49,616 nt of DNA from Nitrospinota bacterium (GTDB lineage: Bacteria; 2-12-FULL-45-22; JACOWJ01), in contig JACOWJ010000026.1 in assembly GCA_016176845.1 (NCBI GenBank), positions 1 to 49,616 on the forward strand, in the 5' to 3' direction. How positions within the stretch are numbered: the stretch's first letter is position 1; each line of letters starts with the position of its first letter. The position numbers were made by a program, and so were the translations under genes. This document shows positions 7,693 to 16,618 of the stretch, piece after piece. The notes below the pieces were generated by a model, which was not told the DNA's origin, ran no database searches, and saw only the letters and a program-made list of their open reading frames with translations.

Positions 7693-8796
7693 CTACTGCC
7701 TGTCCAGAAACTCCTCCTCCTCCTCTTCTTCTACCTCTTCCTCAACCTCTTCTTCAATCTCCTCGGCCTCAACCTCCTCGCCGGCGATGGCGTCCTCCGC
7801 CTTCTCACCCTCGTCGGTTGGGACCTCCGGCAGGTCCAGCTCCTTGAGATTCATTCCCAGCGATAGCCCCATCTCCCCCAGGATTTCTTTGATCTCGTTG
7901 AGGGATTTGCGTCCGAAGTTGCGGGTCTTTAGGATCTCAGCATCCGTCTTTTGAACGAGATCGCGAATCGTCCGGATATTGGAGCTAATCAGGCAGTTAT
8001 AGGCCCTGACGGAGAGCTCCAGCTCATCGATGCTCTTGTCCAGGTTGGCCAAGACCCTCATCTTCTTCTCGTCGATCTCCGGCATCTCGGCCCCCTCCTC
8101 CTCTTCGAAATGAGTAAAGATGCTGAGATGCTCCTTGAGGATCCTGGCGGCCGTGGCCACTGCCCCGTCCGGCGTGATGCTGCCGTTGGTTTCCACTTCC
8201 AAAATAAGCCGTTCGTAATCGGTGGCCTGTCCCACCCGGGTATTCTCCACGAGGAAATTGGCCTTCCGGATCGGAGAAAAGATGGCGTCGATGGGGATTA
8301 GCTGGAGATCCTGCCCGTCCTCTTTGTTCCTTTCCGCCGGCACGTAGCTTCTTCCGGGCTTCACGATCAGCTCCATCTCCAGCCTGCCCTCTTTGTTGAG
8401 AGTAGCAATATACAGGTCGGGATTCAGGATCTCGACCTCCTCATCGGGGGTGATATCCGCCGCCCTCACCTCTTTCTCCTCTTGGATGCGAAGGAAGAGG
8501 CTCTTGGGATAATCCCCTTTCAGCTTAACTACCAGCTGCTTGAGGTTCAGGATGATCTCGCTGACATCCTCTAATACGCCAGGAATGGTGGAAAATTCAT
8601 GATAAACGCCCTGGATCCTCACAGCGGTAACCGCCGCTCCAGGCAAGGAAGAGAGCAAAACCCTCCGGAGGGAGTTGCCCAACGTGACGCCGAAACCCCT
8701 CTCCAAGGGCTCGGCAATGAACTTGCCATAGGTGCTCGTTAATGAGCTGCGGTCGCACTCCAGCCGTTTGGGCTTCAATAGCTCTTTGACCATCAT
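7693..8796 (-). CDS. rpoA: RNA polymerase alpha subunit with extended acidic tail
   Basis: 367 aa. The assembly domain (residues about 1-230) contains [18 protein letters not shown]. The C-terminal domain (about 250-318) contains the [20 protein letters not shown] and [13 protein letters not shown] helices that contact UP elements and activators. Usual length is 310-340 aa. Here about 40 residues follow the domain, and the last third is nearly all Glu ([15 protein letters not shown]). Two ATGs are possible (8796, 8793). Located between rpsD and rplQ as usual. Confidence 0.97.
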   Translation of the reverse strand: MMVKELLKPKRLECDRSSLTSTYGKFIAEPLERGFGVTLGNSLRRVLLSSLPGAAVTAVRIQGVYHEFSTIPGVLEDVSEIILNLKQLVVKLKGDYPKSLFLRIQEEKEVRAADITPDEEVEILNPDLYIATLNKEGRLEMELIVKPGRSYVPAERNKEDGQDLQLIPIDAIFSPIRKANFLVENTRVGQATDYERLILEVETNGSITPDGAVATAARILKEHLSIFTHFEEEEGAEMPEIDEKKMRVLANLDKSIDELELSVRAYNCLISSNIRTIRDLVQKTDAEILKTRNFGRKSLNEIKEILGEMGLSLGMNLKELDLPEVPTDEGEKAEDAIAGEEVEAEEIEEEVEEEVEEEEEEEFLDRQ

Positions 8797-8814
8797 AGAA
8801 ATTTCATTCCCATT

Positions 8815-9441
8815 TCATTTGGAATACAATTCGACAACCAACTGCTCCTGGACGTTGGTGGGCATATCCTCCCTTTGCGGCAAGGCCTTCACGGCGACCG
8901 CGAGGCTCTCTTTGTCCAGGTCGAGCCAAGCCGGGACCCCCCGCTGCTCGGACCTTCGTCGGGCATCCTTGATCGGTTCAACCTCGCGGCTGCCCTCCCT
9001 GACCTGGATCATATCGCCCACCCTCACTTGGTAGGAAGGGATGTCCACCTTTTTGCCATTGACCAGGAAGTGGCTATGCCGCACGAGCTGTCGCGCTTCC
9101 TTCATGGAGCTGCCCAACCCACTGCGATAGACGACGGTGTCCAGTCGCAGCTCCAACAGTCGCAACAAGTTTTCCCCGGTAATGCCTTTCTGCTTTTCGC
9201 CCCTCTCGAAATAGTTCTTGAATTGCCGCTCGAGAACCCCGTAGATTCGTTTGACCTTCTCCTTCTCTCGGAGCTGGAGGCCGTATTCCGACAACTTGGG
9301 CCGCTTTTGCCCATGCTGCCCCGGGGCATAATTTCTCTTTTCGATGGCACACTTATCCGTAAAGCAGCGATACCCCTTCAGGAAAAGCTTCATTCCCTCT
9401 CGGCGGCAAAGCCTGCACACGGGACCCACATATCTGGCCAT
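8815..9441 (-). CDS. rpsD: 30S ribosomal protein S4, zinc-binding form
   Basis: 208 aa. S4 nucleates 30S assembly by binding 16S rRNA and in many bacteria represses its own operon. The N-terminus carries four cysteines (Cys9, Cys12, Cys26, Cys31), the C+ zinc-binding type. The S4 RNA-binding domain ([20 protein letters not shown]) is at about residues 96-160. Its ATG immediately follows the rpsK stop without a spacer. Confidence 0.97.
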   Translation of the reverse strand: MARYVGPVCRLCRREGMKLFLKGYRCFTDKCAIEKRNYAPGQHGQKRPKLSEYGLQLREKEKVKRIYGVLERQFKNYFERGEKQKGITGENLLRLLELRLDTVVYRSGLGSSMKEARQLVRHSHFLVNGKKVDIPSYQVRVGDMIQVREGSREVEPIKDARRRSEQRGVPAWLDLDKESLAVAVKALPQREDMPTNVQEQLVVELYSK

Positions 9442-9840
9442 TTAAACCCTTCTCCTCTTCGGGGGGCGGCAACCATTATGGGGAATCGGGGTCATGTCCC
9501 GGATCAGATTGATCTCCAACCCTGCAGCCTGGAGCGCCCGGATGGCCGACTCTCTTCCTGCCCCCGGGCCCTTGACATAGACATCCACTTTCTTGACCCC
9601 CACATCCATCGCCTTCTTGGCCGCGTTTTCCGAGGCCACCTGGGCCGCGAAGGGGGTACTCTTGCGGGAGCCCTTAAAGCCCTCGGTCCCGGCGCTCGCC
9701 CAGGCCACCACGTTGCCCGCCGAATCGGTAATGCTGATGATTGTGTTGTTAAAAGTGGACTGAATATGGACGATCCCTTCGCCGATAACCCTTCGTTCCT
9801 TTTTCTTCTTTGCCCCCTTTTTCTTTCCCTGCTTGGCCAT
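9442..9840 (-). CDS. rpsK: 30S ribosomal protein S11
   Basis: 132 aa. A Lys-rich start is followed by [20 protein letters not shown], the typical S11 opening, and the conserved end [14 protein letters not shown]11 sits on the 30S platform next to the mRNA exit. It lies 8 nt after rpsM and abuts rpsD, so all three are probably translated in step. Confidence 0.98.
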   Translation of the reverse strand: MAKQGKKKGAKKKKERRVIGEGIVHIQSTFNNTIISITDSAGNVVAWASAGTEGFKGSRKSTPFAAQVASENAAKKAMDVGVKKVDVYVKGPGAGRESAIRALQAAGLEINLIRDMTPIPHNGCRPPKRRRV

Positions 9841-9848
9841 CTACCCCC

Positions 9849-10220
9849 CTATTTCTTTTTCTTCGCTCCCACAGTCCTGCGCGGGCCTTTGCGAGTCCGA
9901 GCGTTCGTTCGGGTCCTCTGTCCACGCACCGGCAGGCCTCGCCGGTGCCGCATTCCTCGATAAGACCCGATATCCATCAGCCGCTTGATATTGAAGGAGA
10001 AGATCTTGCGTAGATCCCCTTCGACCACATAATCGTGCTCGATGATCTCCCTCAGCCGGCTAACCTCTTTCTCCGCGAGATCCCTAACCCGGGTATCGGG
10101 GTTCACCTGGGCCTGTTCCAGGATCTTCTTCGCAGAACTTGACCCAAGACCGTAAATATAGGTCAGGGCCACCTCTACCCGTTTGTTCCTGGGGATATCG
10201 ACCCCTGCGATCCGTGCCAC
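9849..10220 (-). CDS. rpsM: 30S ribosomal protein S13
   Basis: 123 aa, starting [20 protein letters not shown] and ending in the basic tail that reaches the P-site tRNA ([20 protein letters not shown]). S13 forms intersubunit bridges in the head of the 30S subunit. It follows rpmJ after a 77-nt gap, the standard order of the alpha operon. Confidence 0.98.
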   Translation of the reverse strand: MARIAGVDIPRNKRVEVALTYIYGLGSSSAKKILEQAQVNPDTRVRDLAEKEVSRLREIIEHDYVVEGDLRKIFSFNIKRLMDIGSYRGMRHRRGLPVRGQRTRTNARTRKGPRRTVGAKKKK

Positions 10221-10297
10221 GTTCCCCTTCCTTATAGAGTTCTATAGCGACATCTTTCGGTTGGACATTCCATCGCCCCTACCACTATCGGTCGGGC

Positions 10298-10411
10298 TTA
10301 TCCTTGTCTCTGCTTATGCTTCGGGTTGATACAGATCACCCGGAGCACCCGCTTCCGCCTGATCACCTTGCATTTATCGCAAATCGGTTTTACAGAGGCC
10401 TTGACCTTCAT
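10298..10411 (-). CDS. rpmJ: 50S ribosomal protein L36, zinc-binding form
   Basis: A 37-residue gene found by reading the gap between rpsM and infA. The product starts [20 protein letters not shown] and ends NPKHKQRQG. Zinc ligands Cys11, Cys14, Cys27 and His32 are present, so this is the C+ form. The position infA-rpmJ-rpsM is the usual one. The start ATG (10411) follows a purine-rich GAAGAGGAAG site. Confidence 0.97.
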   Translation of the reverse strand: MKVKASVKPICDKCKVIRRKRVLRVICINPKHKQRQG

Positions 10412-10495
10412 CCGTCTTCCTCTTCTCCCTAAGCTCGCGCCAGCAAGCACGAAAAAGGACCGGGGGCTCCAAAAGCATCTTGCCCCTTCCCGCCC

Positions 10496-10714
10496 TCATT
10501 TGTACCGGTAAACGATCCTGCCGCGCGTCAGATCATAGGGAGACAACTCCACCTTGACCCGGTCGCCGGGCAAGATCCGGATGAAGTGCATGCGCATCTT
10601 GCCCGAAATATGGGCCAAAACCCGATGGCCATTTTCCAACTCTACGCGGAACATGGCATTGGGCAATGGCTCCACGACTACGCCTTCCACTTCTATGGCT
10701 TCTTCTTTTTCCAT
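10496..10714 (-). CDS. infA: Translation initiation factor IF-1
   Basis: 72 aa, the standard length: a single OB-fold domain that binds the ribosomal A site with IF-2 and IF-3 during initiation. The family core [20 protein letters not shown] and the end GRIVYRYK are intact. It lies between map and rpmJ. The leader upstream carries a pronounced hairpin (10762-10812) and a small one (AGAAG/CTTCT, 10741-10755), so its translation or mRNA stability may be separately tuned. Confidence 0.97.
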   Translation of the reverse strand: MEKEEAIEVEGVVVEPLPNAMFRVELENGHRVLAHISGKMRMHFIRILPGDRVKVELSPYDLTRGRIVYRYK

Positions 10715-10761
10715 CGAAAAACTTGCCCCCTTTACTCTGAAGAAGCGAAACTTCTGCCCGC

Positions 10762-10812
10762 CGCCTGAGAGCTACCTCTTGGGGCGCGAAAGAGTGGGCT
10801 AGCACTCAGGCG
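10762..10812 (-). other. Long imperfect hairpin between map and infA
   Basis: Three coaxial stems: CGCCTGAG/CTCAGGCG (10762-10769 with 10805-10812), GCTA/TAGC (10771-10774 with 10800-10803) and CTCTT/AAGAG (10776-10780 with 10790-10794), capped by a GC-rich loop. It begins 20 nt after the map stop. No U-run follows on the minus strand, so it is not an ordinary terminator. Confidence 0.65.
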
Positions 10813-10832
10813 TTGCCCCGAGAGCCGACCCT

Positions 10833-11582
10833 TCAATGAGCTGTCAAGATCTCTACCCCTTTCCGGGTGATGGCAATCGTATGCTCAAAATGGGCGGACA
10901 AGGAGCGGTCAGCCGTCAACACCGTCCAGTTGTCCTCTTGGATCTCCACCTCGTACCCCCCCACATTGACCATCGGCTCGATCGCCAGGACCATCCCTTC
11001 CCTCAGCTTGGGGCCCCGCCCAGGAGAGCCGAAATTGGGGACCTGAGGGTCCTCATGCAGAGAGGTCCCGATGCCATGGCCTACGAAAGCCCGAACGACC
11101 GAAAAGCCAAAACTCTCCACGTAACTCTGGATGGCATGAGAGATGTCCGATAGATGGCCCCCCTCGTGGGCTTGCTCAATCCCCATATAGAGGGCCCTTT
11201 CGGTAACCTCCATGAGCCGCCGGGCCCCTTGGCTGATCCCTCCCACGGGGAGGGTGATCGCTGCATCCCCATAATATCCCTCAACCTTGACCCCCAAGTC
11301 AAGGCTCACGATATCCCCCTCTTTCAGCCTGCGCTGGCGCGAGGGGATCCCGTGGACCACTTCCTCATTGATGGAAACACACAAGGACTTCGGGTACCCC
11401 CGGTATCCCTTAAAGGCCGGAATGGCCTTTTTAGCGATGATCCGGGACTCCGCGAACCGGTCGAGCTCCTCGGTAGTCACCCCGGCCTGAACCGCCTCTT
11501 TTAGCTCCTGAAGGACCTCCGCTACCAACCTCCCGCTGACCCGCATCTTCTCGATCTCTTGGGAGGTCTTCAGGATGATCAT
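10833..11582 (-). CDS. map: Methionine aminopeptidase, type I
   Basis: 249 aa from the ATG at 11582, which overlaps the adk stop as ATGA; a longer frame to 11612 is unlikely. The enzyme removes the initiator methionine from new proteins. Metal ligands expected for the family are visible: Asp95 (SLDLG), Asp106 (YYGDA), His169 (FVGHGIG), Glu202 (IEPM) and Glu233 (HFEHT), with His77 in VVHGIP. The secY-adk-map-infA order is the common bacterial arrangement. Confidence 0.97.
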   Translation of the reverse strand: MIILKTSQEIEKMRVSGRLVAEVLQELKEAVQAGVTTEELDRFAESRIIAKKAIPAFKGYRGYPKSLCVSINEEVVHGIPSRQRRLKEGDIVSLDLGVKVEGYYGDAAITLPVGGISQGARRLMEVTERALYMGIEQAHEGGHLSDISHAIQSYVESFGFSVVRAFVGHGIGTSLHEDPQVPNFGSPGRGPKLREGMVLAIEPMVNVGGYEVEIQEDNWTVLTADRSLSAHFEHTIAITRKGVEILTAH

Positions 11583-12235
11583 TGCCGGCTCATTCTCTCT
11601 AAAGCCGCCCAAATCTCGTCAAAAACCTGGGAGATTTCCTTCTCCCCGTTTACCGTCATGAGCTTGCCCCGCTCTCGGTAGTACTGGATCAAGGGCTCCG
11701 TCTGCTTCTTATAAGCCACCAACCGGTTCCGGATGGCCTCCTCTTGATCGTCCTCCCGATGGAAGAGGGCAGCCCCGCAACAGTCGCAGACACCTTCCCT
11801 TTGGGGGGGTTTAAAGAATAGGTTGTGCTCTTGGCCACAATGGCTGCAAACCCTTCGGCCTGTCAGCCGTTTCCACAGCTCCTCGTCTCGAATCTCGAGG
11901 TTGATGACCGCATCGATCTCCTTGCCCAGCCGTCCCAAGGCCCGAGAGAGGGCCTCCGCCTGGACCACCGTCCGGGGAAACCCATCCAGGATATAGCCCT
12001 TCTGGCAGTCCGCCTCCTGGAGCCGATCCTCGATGATCCTAACCACCACCTCATCCGGGACCAAAGCCCCCCGGTCCATGTAGCTTTTGGCCTCCAGACC
12101 TACCGCCGTCCCTTTCTTCACCGCCCCGCGCAGGATGTCCCCGGTAGAGACCTGGGGGATCTCGTATCGCTGTGTGAGCATCTTCGATTGCGTGCCTTTT
12201 CCCGCCCCGGGCGGACCGAACATGATCAGGCGCAT
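11579..12235 (-). CDS. adk: Adenylate kinase with zinc-binding lid
   Basis: 218 aa, long-lid type, converting ATP plus AMP to two ADP. The P-loop GPPGAGKGT is at residues 7-15, DGFPRT at about 84-89, and the lid carries a zinc site with Cys130, Cys133, Cys150 and Cys153. It starts 9 nt after secY and its stop overlaps the map start, so it is tightly coupled within the operon. Confidence 0.98.
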   Translation of the reverse strand: MRLIMFGPPGAGKGTQSKMLTQRYEIPQVSTGDILRGAVKKGTAVGLEAKSYMDRGALVPDEVVVRIIEDRLQEADCQKGYILDGFPRTVVQAEALSRALGRLGKEIDAVINLEIRDEELWKRLTGRRVCSHCGQEHNLFFKPPQREGVCDCCGAALFHREDDQEEAIRNRLVAYKKQTEPLIQYYRERGKLMTVNGEKEISQVFDEIWAALERMSRQ

Positions 12236-12244
12236 CGTTTCTCC

Positions 12245-13561
12245 TTATCCTCTGCGGCCCCGCAACCTTCCTTTCTTGATAAACCCTTCGTAATGCCGCA
12301 TCACCAAATGAGATTCGATCTGCTGCATGGTATCCATCGCCACTCCCACCACGATCAAGAGGGAGGTCCCCCCGAAGTAGAAGGGGATGCTCGGGTTAAA
12401 ACTCAACAGGATGGAGGGAAGAACGCAGACGGCGGAAAGATACGACGCCCCCCAAAAGGTGATCCGGGTCAGGGTGCGATCGATATACTCCGCCGTTCGC
12501 CTCCCCGGCCGAATCCCAGGGATGAAGCCCCCGTATTTCTTCATGTTGTCGGCCACATCCACCGGATTGAAGATGATGGCCGTATAGAAATAACAAAAGA
12601 AGAAGATCGCCGCCACAAAGAGAAGCTCGTAGATGAGCGTGCCCGGCATCAGGTAGTTCGCCGCATTCTGCATCCATGGCATGCGGCTGAACTGGGCGAT
12701 GGTTGCCGGGAACATGATCACCGACGAGGCAAAGATGGGAGGAATCACCCCCGAGGTGTTCACCTTCAAGGGCAGATGGGTGCTCTGCCCTCCGTACATC
12801 CTGCGGCCCACCACTTTCTTCGCATATTGAATCGGGATCTTCCGGTGGCCGGCCTCCATGAAGACGATCCACCCGATGACGGCAAACATGACCCCGATCA
12901 AGAGAAGGACCCACAGCGGCCCCATCTCTCCGGTCAACGTCAGCCTCAAGGTGTTGATCAACGCGGCCGGCATATCCGTAACGATGCCGGCGAAGATGAT
13001 CAAAGAGATCCCGTTTCCAATGCCCCTCTCGGTGATCTGTTCCCCCAGCCACATGAGGAAAATCGTACCCGCCGTCAGGGTCAGCACGGTCATCAAGCGA
13101 AAGGACCAACCGGGAGAGAGGACGATGGGAACGCCATCGGGGCTGGTCATGCTCTCCAGCCCAATGCTGATTCCCAGGCCCTGAATGAGGCTGATGAGCA
13201 CGGTTCCGTATCGAGTATATTGGGTAATCTTCTTCCTGCCCTGCTCCCCACCTTCCTTTTTAAGCTTCTCCAGGGTGGGGAAGACTACCGTCAACAGCTC
13301 CAGGATGATGGAGGCACTGATGTAAGGCATAATCCCCAGAGCGAAGATCGTGAGGCGCGCCAGGGCCCCTCCGGAGAACATGTCGATGAATCCAAGGATC
13401 GTGCCCTGTTGCCGCGCGAAGAAAGCGCTCAAGGCCTGCCCATCGATCCCCGGCGTAGGGACATGGGCCCCGATGCGGTAGACGATGAGCAGGGTAACGG
13501 TGAAAAGGATCCGCCTTTGCAGCTCCGGTACATTGAAGATGTTGCGGAAACTCTCGAGCAC
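12245..13561 (-). CDS. secY: Protein translocase channel subunit SecY
   Basis: 438 aa with ten hydrophobic segments, starting MLESFRNIFNVPELQRRI. SecY forms the membrane channel of the Sec system with SecE (encoded at 39673-39891) and SecG. The cytoplasmic loops conserved in the family are present (for example GIRPGRRTAEYIDRTLTRIT near residue 345 and KKVVGRRMYGGQSTHLPLK near 260). The start is a GTG directly after the rplO stop, preceded by AAGGTGG inside the rplO end, which implies coupled translation. Confidence 0.97.
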   Translation of the reverse strand: MLESFRNIFNVPELQRRILFTVTLLIVYRIGAHVPTPGIDGQALSAFFARQQGTILGFIDMFSGGALARLTIFALGIMPYISASIILELLTVVFPTLEKLKKEGGEQGRKKITQYTRYGTVLISLIQGLGISIGLESMTSPDGVPIVLSPGWSFRLMTVLTLTAGTIFLMWLGEQITERGIGNGISLIIFAGIVTDMPAALINTLRLTLTGEMGPLWVLLLIGVMFAVIGWIVFMEAGHRKIPIQYAKKVVGRRMYGGQSTHLPLKVNTSGVIPPIFASSVIMFPATIAQFSRMPWMQNAANYLMPGTLIYELLFVAAIFFFCYFYTAIIFNPVDVADNMKKYGGFIPGIRPGRRTAEYIDRTLTRITFWGASYLSAVCVLPSILLSFNPSIPFYFGGTSLLIVVGVAMDTMQQIESHLVMRHYEGFIKKGRLRGRRG

Positions 13562-14002
13562 CTAAACCACCTTGACCTTCCCACCGGCGGCCTCAATCTT
13601 GGCCGCCGCTGTCTGGCTGAACTTGCGCGCCTCCACCTCCAGGGGGACCTGGATCTCCCCTTCCCCCAGGATCTTAACCCCATCGCCGATCTTCTTGATC
13701 AGCCCCTTTTCCCTCAACCGGTCCGGGGTCACCACCTCGCCCGCGGAGAAACCTTTCAGCTCCCCCACGTTCACGATGGCATACTCTTTTTTGAAGGGAT
13801 TGTAAAACCCCCTCTTGGGGATCCTCCGCTGCAAGGGCATCTGCCCCCCCTCAAACCAGGGAGGAACCTTGGCCCCGGCGCGGGCCTTCTGGCCTTTATG
13901 CCCTTTGCCGGCCGTCTTGCCAGAGCCTGAGCCGGGCCCTCGGCCGACCCTCTTTTTTTCCTTTCTCGCTCCCTCGGGGAGCTTCAAATCGCTCAAGCCC
14001 AT
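13562..14002 (-). CDS. rplO: 50S ribosomal protein L15
   Basis: 146 aa. The N-terminal Gly/Lys-rich extension ([21 protein letters not shown]) penetrates the large-subunit rRNA in known structures. The C-terminal globular half ends [20 protein letters not shown], as in the family. Position rpmD-rplO-secY is standard for the spc operon. Confidence 0.97.
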   Translation of the reverse strand: MGLSDLKLPEGARKEKKRVGRGPGSGSGKTAGKGHKGQKARAGAKVPPWFEGGQMPLQRRIPKRGFYNPFKKEYAIVNVGELKGFSAGEVVTPDRLREKGLIKKIGDGVKILGEGEIQVPLEVEARKFSQTAAAKIEAAGGKVKVV

Positions 14003-14056
14003 CGCTTTCCCTCAAATAAACCGACATGGCCGACCGAAGTTGGCCACCCCCGGGAA

Positions 14057-14096
14057 TGAAAATGGCCCCCGGAAGACTCGGGCATTTTCACGGTAA
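14057..14096. repeat. Intercistronic repeat, family G copy 1
   Basis: Contains CGGGCATTTTCACGGTAA (14079-14096), also present exactly at 37558-37575; including flanks the match is 23 of 24 bases. TGAAAATGGCCC at 14057-14068 forms an imperfect inverted arm with GGGCATTTTCA. It starts 8 nt after the rpmD stop and fills most of the rpmD-rplO gap. Confidence 0.65.
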
Positions 14097-14103
14097 AATC
14101 CTT

Positions 14104-14289
14104 TCATTCGTCTTCCACGACCTCGACCAGGTGGCTTACTTGCCGAACCATCCCTCGGATCGCCGGATTATCTCTCACTTCCACTGTCCTGTGCAGCTTG
14201 GTCAGACCCAAGGCCTTCAAGGTCGCCTTATGCTTGGCAGGCCTGCTGATGCCGCTTCTTCTCAAGGTAATCTTCAAGAGTGATTCCAT
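14104..14289 (-). CDS. rpmD: 50S ribosomal protein L30
   Basis: 61 aa, the usual size. The sequence [20 protein letters not shown] and the helix [13 protein letters not shown] are typical of L30, which lies on the solvent side of the large subunit near 5S rRNA. It follows rpsE by 31 nt. The C-terminus VVEDE is followed by a repeat cassette before rplO. Confidence 0.95.
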   Translation of the reverse strand: MESLLKITLRRSGISRPAKHKATLKALGLTKLHRTVEVRDNPAIRGMVRQVSHLVEVVEDE

Positions 14290-14320
14290 CCGTCCATCCC
14301 CTACGCTACGCCTAGGCCGG

Positions 14321-14854
14321 CTAGTTCCTCACACGCCTCTCGGCCCGCAACGGCCGGCTCAACTGCTCGACCATCTTCCCCCGCAACCGGGCCACCTCTT
14401 CTGCGCTCCGCAGCTGCTTCAGGCCTTCCAGGGTGGCCTTGACCACGTTGTGGGAATTGTTGGAGCCGAGCGATTTGCTCAGGACATCTCGTACCCCCGC
14501 CACTTCCAGGACGGCCCGGACCGCCCCCCCCGCGATCAATCCAGTCCCTTTGGCGGCCGGCTTCAGCAAAACCTCCCCCGCCCCGAAGTGTCCGATCACC
14601 TTGTGAGGAAGCGTATCCCCTTCCAGGGACACCCGGATCATAGACTTTTTGGCCTTCTCGATCCCCTTTCGGATGGCCTCGGGAACCTCGTTGGCCTTGC
14701 CCAGCCCGGACCCCACCCGGCCAGCCCGATCTCCTACCACCACGAGGGCGCTGAAGCTGAAGCGACGCCCACCTTTCACCACTTTGGCCACCCGGTTGAT
14801 GTGGACGATCTTATCGATCAGCTCCGTACTCGGAGCAGGACTCCCATTGGCCAA
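14321..14854 (-). CDS. rpsE: 30S ribosomal protein S5
   Basis: 177 aa. The double-stranded RNA-binding part ([20 protein letters not shown], residues about 14-33) and the C-terminal ribosomal fold are intact. S5 acts in decoding fidelity and mRNA unwinding at the ribosome entry. AGAAGGAGAG precedes the ATG at 14854. The 79-nt gap before it holds a repeat cassette that begins in the rplR stop codon. Confidence 0.97.
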   Translation of the reverse strand: MANGSPAPSTELIDKIVHINRVAKVVKGGRRFSFSALVVVGDRAGRVGSGLGKANEVPEAIRKGIEKAKKSMIRVSLEGDTLPHKVIGHFGAGEVLLKPAAKGTGLIAGGAVRAVLEVAGVRDVLSKSLGSNNSHNVVKATLEGLKQLRSAEEVARLRGKMVEQLSRPLRAERRVRN

Positions 14855-14873
14855 TGGATCTCTCCTTCTAAAA

Positions 14874-14937
14874 TCAGGGGTTAGCCGTTAGGGCCTAGCA
14901 AATGGACATGATCGGAAATAAGTTTTTGAAGCCCTAA
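14874..14937. repeat. Heptamer-type repeat cassette A (rplR-rpsE gap)
   Basis: TTAGGGC at 14888-14894 and GCCCTAA at 14931-14937 form inverted arms; the right arm includes the rplR stop codon. The 12-mer TAGCCGTTAGGG (14882-14893) occurs inverted in cassette B at 19846-19857. Related by wording (GGGGTTA units, TAGCAAA) to the cassettes at 23051-23132 and 32120-32230. Confidence 0.6.
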
Positions 14938-15305
14938 AAAACAATCCCTTGTTGCCGAACCGCATCCGCCAGGGCCTTGATTTTTCCATGATAGAGGAAA
15001 CCGCCCCGATCGAACACCACCTTCTGGATGCCCAAGGCCAGGGCCTTTCCTCCCAGGATCTCTCCGACCACCCGGGCCGCTTCTACCGACTTCCCTCCCT
15101 GAGGCATCCGCTCGCGAAACTCCGGACTCAAACTGGAGGCTGCCACCAGGGTGTGGCCTCTCTCGTCGTCGATGATCTGTGCGTAAATATGGTGGTTGCC
15201 CTTGTAGACCGTCAGACGGGGCTGTCCCGAGCTTCCTAAGACCTTCCTCCGGACCCTTCGCTTTCGAATGAGTCTGGGGTCTTTCCTCTCTCTCTTGGTC
15301 AGCAT
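14934..15305 (-). CDS. rplR: 50S ribosomal protein L18
   Basis: 123 aa from the ATG at 15305. The frame is open further upstream but that part overlaps rplF, and L18 proteins begin as this one does (MLTKRERKDPRLIRKRRVRR). L18 binds 5S rRNA with L5 and L25. The core RLTVYKGNHHIYAQIIDDERG is clear. It starts just before the rplF stop region with GAGG 3 nt upstream. The stop TAG is part of a repeat cassette. Confidence 0.96.
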   Translation of the reverse strand: MLTKRERKDPRLIRKRRVRRKVLGSSGQPRLTVYKGNHHIYAQIIDDERGHTLVAASSLSPEFRERMPQGGKSVEAARVVGEILGGKALALGIQKVVFDRGGFLYHGKIKALADAVRQQGIVF

Positions 15306-15309
15306 ATCC

Positions 15310-15846
15310 TCACACTCTGCCCTTGCCTTCTTTAAGGCGGAGCTTCTCCATCGCGTACCTGATTCCCTTGCCCTTATAAGGATCCGGTGGCCTGAAGCCC
15401 CGGATCTCGGCCGCCACCTGTCCCACCAACTGCTTGTCGATCCCACTCACGACAATGATGCTCCGCTGAGGCAACTGGATCTCGATCTCCTCCGGAGGCG
15501 TATACCGGATCGGGTGAGAATAGCCCAAGCTCAAGACCAATATCCTCCCCTCCAGGGTGGCACGGTAACCCACTCCATTGATCTCCAGTTGCCGCTTAAA
15601 TCCCTGGGTGACCCCCACGACCACATTGTTCAGCAGACTGCGGGTCAGACCATGAAGGGCCTTCACCCGGTGAGCCTCGGAGCTCCTCTCCACCCAAATC
15701 TTCCCATCACCCATCCGGACAGAGACCTGAGGATTGACCGGGAGAGAGAGGACCCCTTTGGGTCCTTTCACCCGTACCCTATGATCGGCAAATTCCACCT
15801 CCACATCGGAGGGCAATTCGATCGGAGCCCTTCCTATCCTGGACAA
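15310..15846 (-). CDS. rplF: 50S ribosomal protein L6
   Basis: 178 aa with the two repeated L6 domains. Signatures include MSRIGRAPIELPSDVEVEF at the start and PDPYKGKGIRYAMEKLRLKE near the end. L6 lies beside the sarcin-ricin loop and the factor-binding site. It is 16 nt after rpsH, the standard spc operon order. Confidence 0.98.
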   Translation of the reverse strand: MSRIGRAPIELPSDVEVEFADHRVRVKGPKGVLSLPVNPQVSVRMGDGKIWVERSSEAHRVKALHGLTRSLLNNVVVGVTQGFKRQLEINGVGYRATLEGRILVLSLGYSHPIRYTPPEEIEIQLPQRSIIVVSGIDKQLVGQVAAEIRGFRPPDPYKGKGIRYAMEKLRLKEGKGRV

Positions 15847-15862
15847 CCGCTATCCCCCCTTC

Positions 15863-16261
15863 CTACCAAACCTGGCAGAGGACCTCTCCTCCCACCCTCA
15901 GCTCTCGGCAGGTCTTATCTGTCAGAATGCCCTTGGAGGTGGAAAGGATGGCCACGCCCAAGCCATCTAAGACCCGAGGAATCTCCTCCCTTTTCATGTA
16001 AACCCGGAGCCCCGGCTTGCTCACCCGCTGTATCCCATGGATCACGCTTTTTTCCCCTGGGGCATACTTGAGCTGGATCTTCAGGATGCCCTGCTTGTTG
16101 TCCTCGATAAACTGAAACTCCCGGATGAACCCCTCATCTTTTAAGATGGAGGCCACTCCCAGCTTGATCTTGGAAGCGGGTATGCGCACCTCCTCGTGTT
16201 TCGCCAGAATCGCATTCCTGATTCGGGTCAGCATATCCGCGATCGGGTCGGTCATGGACAC
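15863..16261 (-). CDS. rpsH: 30S ribosomal protein S8
   Basis: 132 aa, beginning [17 protein letters not shown] and ending in [19 protein letters not shown], the conserved C-terminal motif. S8 is an early-binding 30S protein and, in E. coli, the repressor of the spc operon through a site near rplE; no such site is recognised here. A 162-nt gap with a heptamer hairpin cassette separates it from rpsN, unusually long for this junction. Confidence 0.98.
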   Translation of the reverse strand: MSMTDPIADMLTRIRNAILAKHEEVRIPASKIKLGVASILKDEGFIREFQFIEDNKQGILKIQLKYAPGEKSVIHGIQRVSKPGLRVYMKREEIPRVLDGLGVAILSTSKGILTDKTCRELRVGGEVLCQVW

Positions 16262-16281
16262 CTTTTACCTCGCTTCGCTCG

Positions 16282-16403
16282 AATGCAAAATGCAAAGTGT
16301 AAAATGCAAATTGTAAATTGTAAAAGAATCTCGTGCTTCAAGGTTCTTCATTTTGCACTTTGCACTTTGCACTTTGCACTTTGCACTTTGCATTTTGCAT
16401 TTT
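16282..16403. repeat. Convergent heptamer hairpin cassette E (TTTGCAC type)
   Basis: The right half (16350-16403) is seven tandem 7-mers, five of them exactly ACTTTGC flanked by ATTTTGC, plus a partial unit. The left half (16285-16326) is six degenerate units of the complement (GCAAAAT, GCAAAGT, GTAAAAT and so on). The outer 18 bases are a perfect inverted repeat (16282-16299 with 16384-16401). It starts 20 nt after the rpsN stop and ends 20 nt before the rpsH start. Confidence 0.9.
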
Positions 16404-16423
16404 CCAATTCCCCGCAGGGGCCG

Positions 16424-16609
16424 TTACCAGCTCGATTTGGTCACCCCGGGGATCTCTCCCCTGGAGGCCATATTGCGAAAACAGATCCGGCAAAGCGAAA
16501 ATTTGCGCAGATATGCCCGCGACCTCCCGCAGAGCCGACAGCGGTTCCGTGCCCTCACCTTGTACTTCGGTTCCCTTTTCGCCTTCTCGATCAAGGCCGT
16601 TCTTGCCAT
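16424..16609 (-). CDS. rpsN: 30S ribosomal protein S14, zinc-binding short form
   Basis: 61 aa with Cys24, Cys27, Cys40 and Cys43 as zinc ligands, the type-Z form. It ends [13 protein letters not shown], as expected. S14 is a late-assembling protein of the 30S head. Located between rplE and rpsH, the normal spc order. The stop is followed by a large repeat hairpin. Confidence 0.98.
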   Translation of the reverse strand: MARTALIEKAKREPKYKVRARNRCRLCGRSRAYLRKFSLCRICFRNMASRGEIPGVTKSSW

Positions 16610-16618
16610 ACCTTCTCC

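Noticed and set aside
16350-16403. CRISPR-like array
   Set aside because: Units are 7 bp with no spacers; it is a simple heptamer tandem array.
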